Assembly (NCBI RefSeq): GCF_004801305.1
Contig: NZ_SSOD01000003.1
Span: forward strand, 124,001-188,000
Length of the DNA stretch: 64,000 bases
Origin: Pseudothauera rhizosphaerae
Lineage (GTDB): Bacteria > Pseudomonadota > Gammaproteobacteria > Burkholderiales > Rhodocyclaceae
Direction of reading: 5' to 3'
Position numbers and translations under genes: made by a program. Shown here piece by piece: positions 8,826 through 16,226 of the stretch (positions are counted from its first letter, which is position 1; each line of letters starts with the position of its first letter). The notes under the pieces are model-generated. The model was given only the letters and a program-made list of their open reading frames with translations. It was not told the origin of the DNA and searched no databases.

Positions 8826-9065
8826 TCACCCACAGCCACGCGATGTAAGTCTATTTTTCGGCTGCGCGTACACGCCCTCGGGTTTGGTGCGTAGCGAGTT
8901 TTCCATGCCGTGCTTGGCGCCATCCATCCTGCTCTCGATTTCCGTAGGCCTCAGTTCATGGGCCCGGCTGGCCTCGGCTATCGTTGTCTTGCCTTGAGTG
9001 ATGACGGCACCTGCACACTCTTACGCTTGGCTGGTCCACTGCTTGACCTCTTCTTTCGCCTTCAT
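8826..9065 (-). pseudogene. Remnant of an IS transposase OrfA (IS3-like)
   Basis: Reading the minus strand, three frames must be joined. The first is 'MKAKEEVKQWTSQA' from 9065 and the second is 'AKRKSVQVPSSLKA'. The third is 'VITQGKTTIAEASRAHELRP', followed by 'TEIESRMDGAKHGMENSLR', ending at 8828. The block with TIAEASR, EIE and GMENxLR matches my recollection of helix-turn-helix OrfA proteins of IS3-like elements. Two frame changes and an early stop mark it as dead. No OrfB and no clear terminal repeats are present. The family assignment rests on motif recognition only. Confidence 0.5.
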
Positions 9066-9396
9066 GCTCAGGTCTCTGTTTTCAAGTTCAGTACCTGTGT
9101 AGGTTTTCTATAGGGATATGTTAAATTTATGATTTTAGGATATTGGTGAGCAAGAGAATAGTCATGGTTGATTCGTTGAGCCCTCGCTGTTGGCGGTGAT
9201 TCCTTGCGGGACCGGTGTGGTGGCAGCGGGGAGGCATCCTCTGGTCAGGGCGTATACGCAGAATCGGTGCATCTTGACCCGCGAAGCGGGCGATGGACAA
9301 GATCCTGGCCGGAATCATGGGTACACTATCGGCTGGAAATCGTTGCTAACAGCGATGATCGGCTGTAGCCGGATGCAGCGTGCGTGCTCGTGAAAA

Positions 9397-12300
9397 ATGA
9401 CAATGAATCCACACAGTAAGGCTTACCTGGATTACCTGCAGGCAAGTCTTGCCGATGCGTCGAGGCTTTCGCCAAGCTTTGGCAGTGACAGAACCGTTGA
9501 AGTCCAGATGGATCTGCTTCCCGACGGGAAGGTTGGTGAACACGCCACCAAGACGCTTTTCGCACACGCCAAGAAGGCTGCCAATGGCTCGATTGACGAT
9601 GAGCGTCTTTGGCCTATTCCTGTGCTCGTTTGCCCCAGGGTCTTTGCCTTGCGTGCAGAGCACGGCTACGTGAGCGATCGACTCCCATCGAAGATCGCCC
9701 CGATCGTCATCTACGCCAAATTACGCCAGGATGGCCAACTGATCGACGACGAGAAAGCGAATGCATCAGTATTGATGCCACGCAATTTACTTGAGCCCAC
9801 CCCTTGGGAAGTGACCTTGGGTACGGTTGAAGGCGCCGATACCGCGTATGCCAGATACAACGATCAGCGAGGCTCATGGTCGGCCCTGGTGACGCAAGCG
9901 GAGGCTCTGACGTTTGCCTTGACCGGCCAGACGCTGGCCGAACTGGCCATTGACGATTATGTGCCGTTGGACTGCGGCCACCTCTGGCTGCGTGGCCCCA
10001 GCCCGGCGACGGCCGCGATAGAAGCCCTGGTCGATCGTCTGCGCTCTCCCGATGCACCTGACGTGCAGTTGTATGAAACGCTGACCAGGAAAGCTGGCGA
10101 TCAACGCCTGTTAACTGCCTCCGAGCAACTGGCAGCAACCATCGACCACCTGGGTCAGATGGAGTGCCGGTACGGGCTGGCGGATTCACAGCGCGAATCG
10201 CTGGCGCATTACCTGGCGGGCAAGGCGCCCAGCGTGCTCACAGTCGATGGTCCGCCCGGTACGGGCAAGACGACCCTGCTGCTCAGCGTCATTGCCACCG
10301 AATGGGTCAAGGCGGCCTTGGCGGGCGGCGAACCTCCGCTTATCGTCGCTGCCTCGACGAATAACCAGGCTGTGCTGAACATCCTGCGGGCGTTCGCCGA
10401 AGTCAAGGAGCCAACGGATGCGCTGGCCGGACGTTGGCTGCCTGAGCTCGCCAGCTATGGCCTTTTCCTGCCCTCCCAGACGGCCAAGATCGAGAAGAGC
10501 TTCAAGGTTCATGCCATGAAGGGGATGGGAAAAGAGGCGCAATATGAAGCGCAGGCATACGAGACGGATGCAGGTTTCACGACAGCACGCGACGCGCTTC
10601 TGGCAAAGGCAAGGGCGGCATTTGCTGAAGAGACGATAAATGACCTCGATGCGGTTCGCAAACTGCTGGCTGGAAAACTGCAGGAAGTGGCAAGCAGCAT
10701 CCGGTCGGCGGTGAAGGCGCTGCAACTGCTGCACGAGCATGTCGGCGAACAGGGGCTCAGCTCGGCGGATACCTCCGGCGCACGCAAAGCGCTGCAGGCT
10801 GATGTGGCCGCGTTGGAGGCGAAGCTAGCAAAAGCGTCGGCAGACGAAAGTGAAGCCCGATCGCTGTATCGGCAATGGCACCATCATTGCGCGGCTGAAC
10901 GATGGTGGATGGCGCTGCTGGCCGGCATAGGCATTCTCGGCATGCGGCGGCGACGCGACCTGGCCTTCCTGGCCGACGCTGAGGCTGAGCATGCCGCGCT
11001 GCTCGGCAAGCGGTTCCGCTTTCATCCGGAACGAGACGAGGTGGACCGTGCCCTACGCGCAATGCTGGATACAGGGGAAGACACGCGCGAGACGGTCGGC
11101 GCGGCACTTGGCGAACATCGGCAGCGGCTGGTCCGGTTCGACCAGGCAGTGCAGGAACTCCGGCGTCTCGTGCCCGAACCGGAAGTGCTGACGTTTGCCA
11201 ATGCGCAGGCGGCATTGGACATCGGTCCCCGCTTCGCCGCGTTCAAGCTGGCGACTCACTACTGGGAGGTACGCTACCTGACGGAGGTCAGCGAGAGCCT
11301 CGGCCGTGCTGGCAAGATGGAAGACAATAAGGCTCCTGAGAAACTGCTTCGGCAATACCGGCGGCTCGCCAAGCTCTTTCCTTGCTTTGTGTCGACACTC
11401 TTCACCCTGCCAGGGCGCTTCGAGGGATTCCGCGGAAAGCCCAAGCCTCTTTACAACGCCATTGACCTGTTGATCGTCGATGAAGCCGGGCAGGTTTCTC
11501 CGGAGATCGGGGCTCCCTCTTTCTCCTTGGCACAGCGTGCGCTGGTGGTTGGCGATGTCGACCAGATCAAGCCCGTCTGGTCCGTACCTCGATCCCTTGA
11601 CTTGACCAATGCGGCGCAGTGCGGACTCATCCCCGCATTCGCAGAGGAAACCGACTTCCTTGCCGCCGGCATCGCCGCGTCTGCCGGTAGCCTGATGCAA
11701 TTGGGGCAACGGGCTACGCCGTTCTCCAAGCATCCATTGCGCGGTCGCGGGATGTTTCTGTGCGAGCATCGGCGTTGCTGGCCGGAGATCATCGGTATCA
11801 GCAACCGGTTGGCCTATCAGGGGTTGCTACAGCCGTGCCGAGAAGAAGGCCCCCGCAAGCTGGTGCCGACCCTGGGCTATGTCCACCTGCCTGGTTTGTC
11901 GCAGAAGCGGGGCTCCAGCCGCCGCAATCTACTGGAGGCGACCGCTATCGCTAAATGGCTCGCACAGCGCAAGACGGAAATCGAGGACGCCTTCAAGGAA
12001 GACGACAAGGCCTTCGGTCAGCTGGTTGCGGTGATTACGCCATTTGCTGCCCAGGTGCATGCCATCCGTCGCGCGCTGGATGACGCATTCGGGAAGGGCC
12101 ACGATATCACCGTGGGAACTGTCTTCGCGCTGCAGGGTGCCGAGCAGCGGGTCGTCATCTTTTCGCCCACTTGCGGACTGGAAGCCGAGCCGGGCCGGAC
12201 GTTTTTCGACAGAGATCCATCGATCCTGAACGTGGCAGTTTCCCGTGCGCAGGATGCCTTTCTCGTGTTCGGCAATATGCATCTCTTTCGCCCCGTCGGC

Positions 12301-12876
12301 GAGCATCCCTCAGCCATCGTCGGGCGCGCGCTTTTCATGGGAGGCCAGAATGAGATCACCGACGTGCCGGCAGATCTGCTCGCACCCGGCTTCGATCTGT
12401 CACCTGTGGCCTTGATCCGCGATCTGGCCGATCATCGCAGTGCACTGGTGGAAGCTTTTCAGACCGCGCGAACCCGCTTGGTCGTGGTGTCTCCCTTCCT
12501 GACTATGGCCGCGATCCAGGCGGACGATATTCTGGCCTTGATCACGAAAGCTAGCGCCCGAGGCGTGAGGGTGACCATCGTTACCGATCCGAGTCTGAAC
12601 CAGCAGAAAGTCCCGGAATTCAACCATTGCATCGAGCAGTTGAGCACAGCCGGCGCCGTGATACACAAGGCCAGCCCCCAAGGCGTGCACAGCAAGTTGA
12701 TACTGGTGGACTTGGCCTGGCTGATCGTGGGGTCGTTCAACTGGCTGTCCGCCGTGCGCAGTCCGGCCAGCCCATATGCCAGGTACGAGTCGTCGCTACG
12801 GTATGACGGCGCGGAGGCATTCGAAATGATCGGGCGCACCCTGGGCGATCTGAAGGCGCTTATCGGCGAGGCCTAG
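9397..12876 (+). CDS. UPF1-like superfamily 1 helicase fused to phospholipase D nuclease (Mokosh type II-like)
   Basis: 1159-residue candidate anti-phage protein. Walker A 'GPPGTGKTT' spans residues 285-293. A long insert follows, with coiled-coil-like heptads (about 440-505) and a hydrophobic stretch beginning near 507 and ending in four arginines. Walker B/DEAG is at 695-698 and motif VI is 'LNVAVSRAQDAF'. The C-terminus is a phospholipase-D-like domain with one HxK motif (H1098, K1100) and a downstream 'GSFNW'. A COG1112-type RNA helicase joined to a C-terminal PLD nuclease is the published architecture of MkoC, the single-gene type II Mokosh defence system. Location in a tRNA island beside hipBA supports defence. 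Family assignment is from architecture and needs a profile search. The Shine-Dalgarno is weak and an internal ATG at codon 3 is possible. Confidence 0.75.
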   Translation: MTMNPHSKAYLDYLQASLADASRLSPSFGSDRTVEVQMDLLPDGKVGEHATKTLFAHAKKAANGSIDDERLWPIPVLVCPRVFALRAEHGYVSDRLPSKIAPIVIYAKLRQDGQLIDDEKANASVLMPRNLLEPTPWEVTLGTVEGADTAYARYNDQRGSWSALVTQAEALTFALTGQTLAELAIDDYVPLDCGHLWLRGPSPATAAIEALVDRLRSPDAPDVQLYETLTRKAGDQRLLTASEQLAATIDHLGQMECRYGLADSQRESLAHYLAGKAPSVLTVDGPPGTGKTTLLLSVIATEWVKAALAGGEPPLIVAASTNNQAVLNILRAFAEVKEPTDALAGRWLPELASYGLFLPSQTAKIEKSFKVHAMKGMGKEAQYEAQAYETDAGFTTARDALLAKARAAFAEETINDLDAVRKLLAGKLQEVASSIRSAVKALQLLHEHVGEQGLSSADTSGARKALQADVAALEAKLAKASADESEARSLYRQWHHHCAAERWWMALLAGIGILGMRRRRDLAFLADAEAEHAALLGKRFRFHPERDEVDRALRAMLDTGEDTRETVGAALGEHRQRLVRFDQAVQELRRLVPEPEVLTFANAQAALDIGPRFAAFKLATHYWEVRYLTEVSESLGRAGKMEDNKAPEKLLRQYRRLAKLFPCFVSTLFTLPGRFEGFRGKPKPLYNAIDLLIVDEAGQVSPEIGAPSFSLAQRALVVGDVDQIKPVWSVPRSLDLTNAAQCGLIPAFAEETDFLAAGIAASAGSLMQLGQRATPFSKHPLRGRGMFLCEHRRCWPEIIGISNRLAYQGLLQPCREEGPRKLVPTLGYVHLPGLSQKRGSSRRNLLEATAIAKWLAQRKTEIEDAFKEDDKAFGQLVAVITPFAAQVHAIRRALDDAFGKGHDITVGTVFALQGAEQRVVIFSPTCGLEAEPGRTFFDRDPSILNVAVSRAQDAFLVFGNMHLFRPVGEHPSAIVGRALFMGGQNEITDVPADLLAPGFDLSPVALIRDLADHRSALVEAFQTARTRLVVVSPFLTMAAIQADDILALITKASARGVRVTIVTDPSLNQQKVPEFNHCIEQLSTAGAVIHKASPQGVHSKLILVDLAWLIVGSFNWLSAVRSPASPYARYESSLRYDGAEAFEMIGRTLGDLKALIGEA

Positions 12877-12903
12877 TGGACATCCTGGCCACCAAACAGA
12901 TAT

Positions 12904-14250
12904 TTATCGCTTAGGTGGTCTACCCAACAACTCCGACCTCCCAATAACCGTCCGTCCGCTCTCTGGCCGTTCCGGGTCCGAAAACCCCGCCCGAGCAATC
13001 ACCTCTTCCAGACCCCTGAACGCCACCAAGCTTTTCGGACTGCGCAGCGATGCCATTCCTTCATTCCAGGCATGCACCATCTGCTTGGCTACGGTATGCC
13101 ATCGGGGCTCATTCCTGGCGGCCTCAATCACTTCCTGGCCTACCTCGACAGCTGACTCGCACAGGCACTCCACCATTTCCGCATACTGCGTGGGTGCGAT
13201 TCCCAGCCTTGCTTTGAAGAACCGTTCCAGGGTTTTACCAACCACCCAAGTTTGGCGCCCATCGATGGACAACCCTGGTGGATTGGTGGCATGGCGTGGA
13301 TAAGCCTGCGTCGTCACGACATCGTAGACCGGCGCATAGGCTACATTTTGCAGCCCGGCATAGTACAGCGCGATGTTCTTGGCGTGGAAATCGGCATTGC
13401 GCACCACATAGTTGGTCAGCAGATGCCAGCCAAACTGTCCCAGTTGCGTTCGGACATTCGCAGCCGGCAGATACACCCGGGACGCATTCAGGACACGCTC
13501 GGTAGTCGTTGCGTACTTCTCGTGTGGCGGAAGCCCCAGCAGACCGCAGGCATCTTCGACACCATGCGTCGGCACGCCATTTGCATCAACGTCGAAACGA
13601 TCCACGACCAGCACGCGGCCATCATCGGACATGCGTGTCTTGGCGACCGGTACGACGTTCAGGCGTTCCAACACCCGCATGGTGTAGAACTCGTTGAAGC
13701 CCAGATAGGGTGTGCTGTCGTCCGACCCCTTGATGATGTGATGGCTGGTGCGCAACGTAGGTTTGCCCAGTGGATGATCCGGTTCCCCCGGACCTTCCTC
13801 CGGCGCAATGAACTTGGGCACCATGCCTGAGATGGATGCGCGGGCATATCGGCGTACCAGGCTGGCGAAGTGTTCCGTGGTGTTCTCTGCCTTCAGTAGC
13901 TGCTCGACCTGCAGAGGTGCCATCTCTTCGCCTGGTGCGCCTCCTTCGGATGTGACGGTGACTCGTCCGATACCCATGCCGCCCACGACGGCCAGCAGCG
14001 AAAGATCGGTGCCATCGAGTAGCGGTCCGAACTCTTCACGGATGACGCTCAGCAAATAACCTTCGGGCAGGTTCTGGCGAAAGAATGGATGCAGGTCGCG
14101 TGGCCAGCGCCAGGGTTCCTCACGCACAGGCATGGTCAGGCTGATGAAGTCTGCCGGGTCCGTACCGGGCAGGTACTTCACGACATACTCATCGCGTTCC
14201 CGATAGAGGTTCGCAACGGTCCGTCCGCAGACATGCACGCCGAGTTTCAT
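12904..14250 (-). CDS. hipA: HipA-like serine/threonine kinase toxin
   Basis: 448-residue HipA-family kinase. The N-terminal subdomain 'MKLGVHVCGRTVANL...' is typical. The P-loop-like segment 'SISGMVPKF' spans 139-147 and a lysine lies in 'HIIKGSD' (K174). The catalytic 'RNADFHAKN' gives D287 and N292, and the metal-binding aspartate in 'YAPVYDVV' is D310. All catalytic positions are present, so it should be active. E. coli HipA (440 aa) phosphorylates glutamyl-tRNA synthetase; the target here is unknown. The start overlaps the stop of the hipB gene by four bases, the usual coupled antitoxin-toxin order. It is convergent with the helicase-PLD gene, with 27 bases between. Confidence 0.88.
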   Translation of the reverse strand: MKLGVHVCGRTVANLYRERDEYVVKYLPGTDPADFISLTMPVREEPWRWPRDLHPFFRQNLPEGYLLSVIREEFGPLLDGTDLSLLAVVGGMGIGRVTVTSEGGAPGEEMAPLQVEQLLKAENTTEHFASLVRRYARASISGMVPKFIAPEEGPGEPDHPLGKPTLRTSHHIIKGSDDSTPYLGFNEFYTMRVLERLNVVPVAKTRMSDDGRVLVVDRFDVDANGVPTHGVEDACGLLGLPPHEKYATTTERVLNASRVYLPAANVRTQLGQFGWHLLTNYVVRNADFHAKNIALYYAGLQNVAYAPVYDVVTTQAYPRHATNPPGLSIDGRQTWVVGKTLERFFKARLGIAPTQYAEMVECLCESAVEVGQEVIEAARNEPRWHTVAKQMVHAWNEGMASLRSPKSLVAFRGLEEVIARAGFSDPERPESGRTVIGRSELLGRPPKR

Positions 14251-14510
14251 TCGACGTCACCTCGACGCTGTTCGGCCAGAATGTCTTCGACGGTACGGAC
14301 ATGCCCCCGCCTGACCGGCTTCAGGTCGTAGCCAGCAGCTTCCAGCAGGCGTACCAGAGCGGAAACGCTCATGTCTCCCTTTGCCAGCGTTTCCATCCTG
14401 GCAACGGTGGTACGTGAAACTCCGGCGCGTTGGGCGAGCGCTTCTTGACTCAGACCGGCTTCCCGGCGGGCGCTGCGCAACATGTCTGCAACGTCGGCTA
14501 GTGTGGACAC
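14247..14510 (-). CDS. hipB: HipB-like XRE-family antitoxin
   Basis: 87-residue Cro/C1-type helix-turn-helix protein. The motif is 'LSQEALAQRAGVSRTTVARMET' at residues 20-41. It is followed by a helix 'SVSALVRLLEAAGYDLKPV', the typical HipB dimerisation and C-terminal region. It precedes hipA with a 4-base overlap. It likely neutralises HipA and represses its own promoter. A short inverted repeat just upstream (14530-14542) is a candidate operator. Confidence 0.88.
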   Translation of the reverse strand: MSTLADVADMLRSARREAGLSQEALAQRAGVSRTTVARMETLAKGDMSVSALVRLLEAAGYDLKPVRRGHVRTVEDILAEQRRGDVE

Positions 14511-14518
14511 TGTATCCC

Positions 14519-14572
14519 CTGGGCTTCAAAAATAGGCTATTTATTCATAAATGTACCCTATGGGATGCAAAT
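14519..14572. repeat. Degenerate ~54-bp direct repeat, copy 1
   Basis: Copies at 14519-14572 and 14644-14696 share the ends CTGGGCTTCAA and GATGCAAAT and a central AATGTA at similar spacing. The middle has diverged. Both lie upstream of hipBA. Confidence 0.45.
14530..14542. promoter_or_regulatory. Candidate HipB operator/promoter palindrome
   Basis: AAATAGGCTATTT has 6-base arms around a central G, 20 bases upstream of the hipB start in an AT-rich stretch. It lies inside a longer degenerate repeat whose second copy is at 14644-14696. Confidence 0.4.
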
Positions 14573-14643
14573 CAACAAGCAGAAGGCCGCAGGATCAGAG
14601 ACACTTAAGCCAAAGAAAGCGCTCTTGCTCCGTCTTGTGGCTT

Positions 14644-14696
14644 CTGGGCTTCAAGAGTGGAAAATAGAGCTGGAATGTAGCTCATAAGATGCAAAT
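14644..14696. repeat. Degenerate ~54-bp direct repeat, copy 2
   Basis: Partner of 14519-14572, with the same ends and central hexamer. It ends 14 bases before the small reading frame at 14711. Confidence 0.45.
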
Positions 14697-14710
14697 ATCT
14701 CTTTGAAACG

Positions 14711-14857
14711 ATGGCTTGGATCAACGCCGAAATCGAGGCCGGCCTGCTCAATGCCGAACCGCGCATCGACGCCTATGTGGTGGAATCGGAAAACTTCGAA
14801 TCCATCCACAACCATTCGGCCTACGCGTTGATCGAACGCGACAAGCGCAGGGACTGA
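14711..14857 (+). pseudogene. 48-codon coding fragment, unrecognised
   Basis: Frame beginning '[20 protein letters not shown]' and ending '[10 protein letters not shown]'. I do not recognise the family. The codons are GC-rich at third positions, unlike the AT-rich DNA around them. It reads like the C-terminal end of a once longer protein rather than a new small gene. The frame is closed upstream by TAG at 14678 and no good ribosome site precedes the ATG. It may be a remnant left by rearrangement inside the island. Confidence 0.35.
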
Positions 14858-14915
14858 GAAGGTGGACGTATCCGCCCGACGGCGGCTCCATCTGCCGGCG
14901 ACACTGGCGGGTAGA

Positions 14916-14959
14916 TTTAGATTTGACACGTTACAGAAACAAATCTAAAACGTTGTCAA
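14916..14959. repeat. Two interleaved inverted repeats next to the right att site
   Basis: TTTAGATTT (14916-14924) pairs with AAATCTAAA (14941-14949). TTGACACGTT (14923-14932) pairs with AACGTTGTCAA (14949-14959), with one extra base. Because the pairs interleave they cannot form one simple hairpin. They look more like protein-binding sites, for example integrase/excisionase arm sites. Confidence 0.5.
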
Positions 14960-15027
14960 TTCGTGATGCATGAAAACAGATAATTCTTTGTTAATCAAAT
15001 GGTTGGGATGTATGTTAAGGTCCCATC

Positions 15028-15042
15028 TCCCGCTCCAGAATT
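15028..15042. repeat. att-like direct repeat, right copy (attR)
   Basis: TCCCGCTCCAGAATT, identical to the tRNA-Gly 3' end copy at 8718-8732. It defines an island of about 6.3 kb. Confidence 0.8.
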
Positions 15043-15081
15043 TGCTCTGCAGCGTTCTGCTGAAGTCTGTGGATCATCAAG

Positions 15082-15106
15082 AAAATGGGGCGAAAGCCCC
15101 ATTTTT
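15082..15106. terminator. Bidirectional terminator hairpin
   Basis: AAAATGGGGC, GAAA tetraloop and GCCCCATTTT form a perfect 10-bp stem followed by T on the plus strand. The complement also ends in a T-run. On the minus strand it lies 29 bases after the metallo-beta-lactamase-fold gene and would end the cyd operon. On the plus strand it was probably the original terminator of tRNA-Gly before the island inserted. Confidence 0.75.
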
Positions 15107-15134
15107 CATTCCGGCGGGCCCCATCGGAATTTGC

Positions 15135-15803
15135 TCATCCGCCCGACCGCCCATCCGGAGCCGGCGCAATGCGCGGGCGTACCGTGCGGCGGAAAGCCAT
15201 CCCGGTGACGAAGGATTCCCGCGAGATGCCGGCCACATGGGCATGGCGGCGGCGTTCCTCGGCCACCATGGTAACGGTGCGGCCCTTCAGCCGGTGCGCG
15301 GGGAACACCAGCGTTTCACCGGGCAGGGCGAAGATGCGCAGGGTCAGCGTGTCATAGAGCAGGCCGGGGTCGGATTCGCTGTCCCCCACTGCGCATCCGC
15401 CCACGTCGAACACGTCGCCGCAGAACAGGCGGTCGCGCCACTGGTAGCTGACGCAGGCCGGCGTGTGCCCCGGAGTCGCCAGCACGCGCAGCACCTCGCC
15501 GCCGAACACCAGCGTGTCGCCCTGGCCGAGCCGGAGCACGGCCGGCACGCCGGCGATTTCCGTTCCCGCCACACAGGCTGCGCCGCTGTGTGCGCACAGG
15601 GCGCTGCAGTCCGCGTGGTCCGGCCGGTGCACGTGGGTGCGCGCCACGTACTGCAGGCGCAGTCCGCGCTCGTCGAGCAGCGCGCCGATGAGCGCCTCCT
15701 GCCCGGGCGGCGGATCGATCGCCACCGCGTCCAGGGTGTCGAGGTCGGCCAGCAGATAACCCAGCGTGCTGGAGCGCGCATCCTCGATCACGCGGAAATA
15801 CAT
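15135..15803 (-). CDS. Metallo-beta-lactamase-fold protein, ETHE1/persulfide dioxygenase-like with altered metal motif
   Basis: 222-residue protein of the ETHE1-like (sulfur dioxygenase) branch. The C-terminal 'VFPAHRLKGRTVTMVAEER' closely follows that subgroup, and 'ATPGHTPACVSY' and 'CGDVFDVGGC' supply a His and the bridging Asp. The usual HxHxDH is written here as H57-V-H59-R-P-D62-H63, one residue too many between the second His and the Asp. The iron centre may therefore be perturbed or lost. The start at 15803 follows the ybgE stop by 4 bases, placing it in the cyd operon. ETHE1-type enzymes oxidise glutathione persulfide. The context (bd oxidase, sulfur respiration genes nearby) fits sulfide/persulfide handling, but activity is uncertain. 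Confidence 0.75.
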   Translation of the reverse strand: MYFRVIEDARSSTLGYLLADLDTLDAVAIDPPPGQEALIGALLDERGLRLQYVARTHVHRPDHADCSALCAHSGAACVAGTEIAGVPAVLRLGQGDTLVFGGEVLRVLATPGHTPACVSYQWRDRLFCGDVFDVGGCAVGDSESDPGLLYDTLTLRIFALPGETLVFPAHRLKGRTVTMVAEERRRHAHVAGISRESFVTGMAFRRTVRPRIAPAPDGRSGG

Positions 15804-15807
15804 CGCC

Positions 15808-16128
15808 CTATCCCCACAGCCAGGCCATGCGCGTACCGGCCGCCGCCAGCGCCGCAAGGCAGGACCAGCCGGAAAACAGCAGCCGGAAAGCCGGCCGGCG
15901 CGGGCGGAACCCCACGCCGCTGACGTAGCCGGCACTCATCGCCCAGAAGGCCGCCATGGCGGCCCAGTGGTCGGCGGCGCCGTCCGGGCCGGCCAGGGCA
16001 TGGGGATAGACGGTGACGCCCAGCGTGATCGCCACCGCCACCGCGATGGCGAGGGGGTTGGCACACGCTCCGCCCGTCTCAGGCGTCTTCGGCGTCGCGC
16101 CGTGCCCGCAGGCTTCCGTTGCGTCCAT
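15808..16128 (-). CDS. ybgE: Cyd operon protein YbgE
   Basis: 106-residue membrane protein. The segment 'WAMSAGYVSGVGFRP' matches the E. coli YbgE block 'WAVCAGVIHGVGFRP'. Two or three hydrophobic spans are seen (about residues 28-46, 58-75 and 83-102). YbgE is a conserved accessory of cytochrome bd operons with no firm function. The only usable start in frame is ATG at 16128, inside the cydX gene, giving a 50-base overlap in another frame. No alternative ATG, GTG or TTG lies after the cydX stop before the conserved region. Confidence 0.75.
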   Translation of the reverse strand: MDATEACGHGATPKTPETGGACANPLAIAVAVAITLGVTVYPHALAGPDGAADHWAAMAAFWAMSAGYVSGVGFRPRRPAFRLLFSGWSCLAALAAAGTRMAWLWG

Positions 16129-16210
16129 TTTCGTTCTCCATCCACAGCACGTTCAGGATCGCCAGCAGCACGGCGAAGCCGATGCCCAGCACCCAGGTGA
16201 AGTACCACAT
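16079..16210 (-). CDS. cydX: Cytochrome bd oxidase small subunit CydX
   Basis: 43-residue single-span protein starting 'MWYFTWVLGIGFAVLLAILN', followed by the conserved 'LWMENE'. This is the hallmark of CydX, which binds CydA and stabilises the haem b595/d site. It starts 16 bases after the cydB stop. It is longer at the C-terminus than E. coli CydX (37 aa) with a charged tail, and that tail is the part overlapped by ybgE. It has no long reading frame of its own and is easily missed. Confidence 0.9.
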   Translation of the reverse strand: MWYFTWVLGIGFAVLLAILNVLWMENENGRNGSLRARRDAEDA

Positions 16211-16226
16211 GCGAGTTCTCCCTCTT

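Larger units (their letters stand above)
8728..9396. other. Gene-poor left arm of the genomic island
   Basis: 669 bases from the tRNA end to the helicase gene. They hold the terminator and the transposase remnant. The stretch 9066-9396 is AT-richer than the chromosome around it. No gene, integrase or clear promoter was recognised there. Confidence 0.6.

Noticed and set aside
8800..9113. Short plus-strand reading frames after tRNA-Gly
   Set aside because: They overlap, antisense, the transposase remnant and have no ribosome sites or recognisable domains.
9397..12876. Helicase-PLD gene as a restriction enzyme subunit
   Set aside because: No methyltransferase or specificity gene lies nearby, and the motifs are of the UPF1-like SF1 class rather than HsdR.
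12850..12945. Terminator between the helicase-PLD gene and hipA
   Set aside because: Only a weak GGCCACC/GGTGGTC pairing with a loop over 20 bases and no T-run was found.
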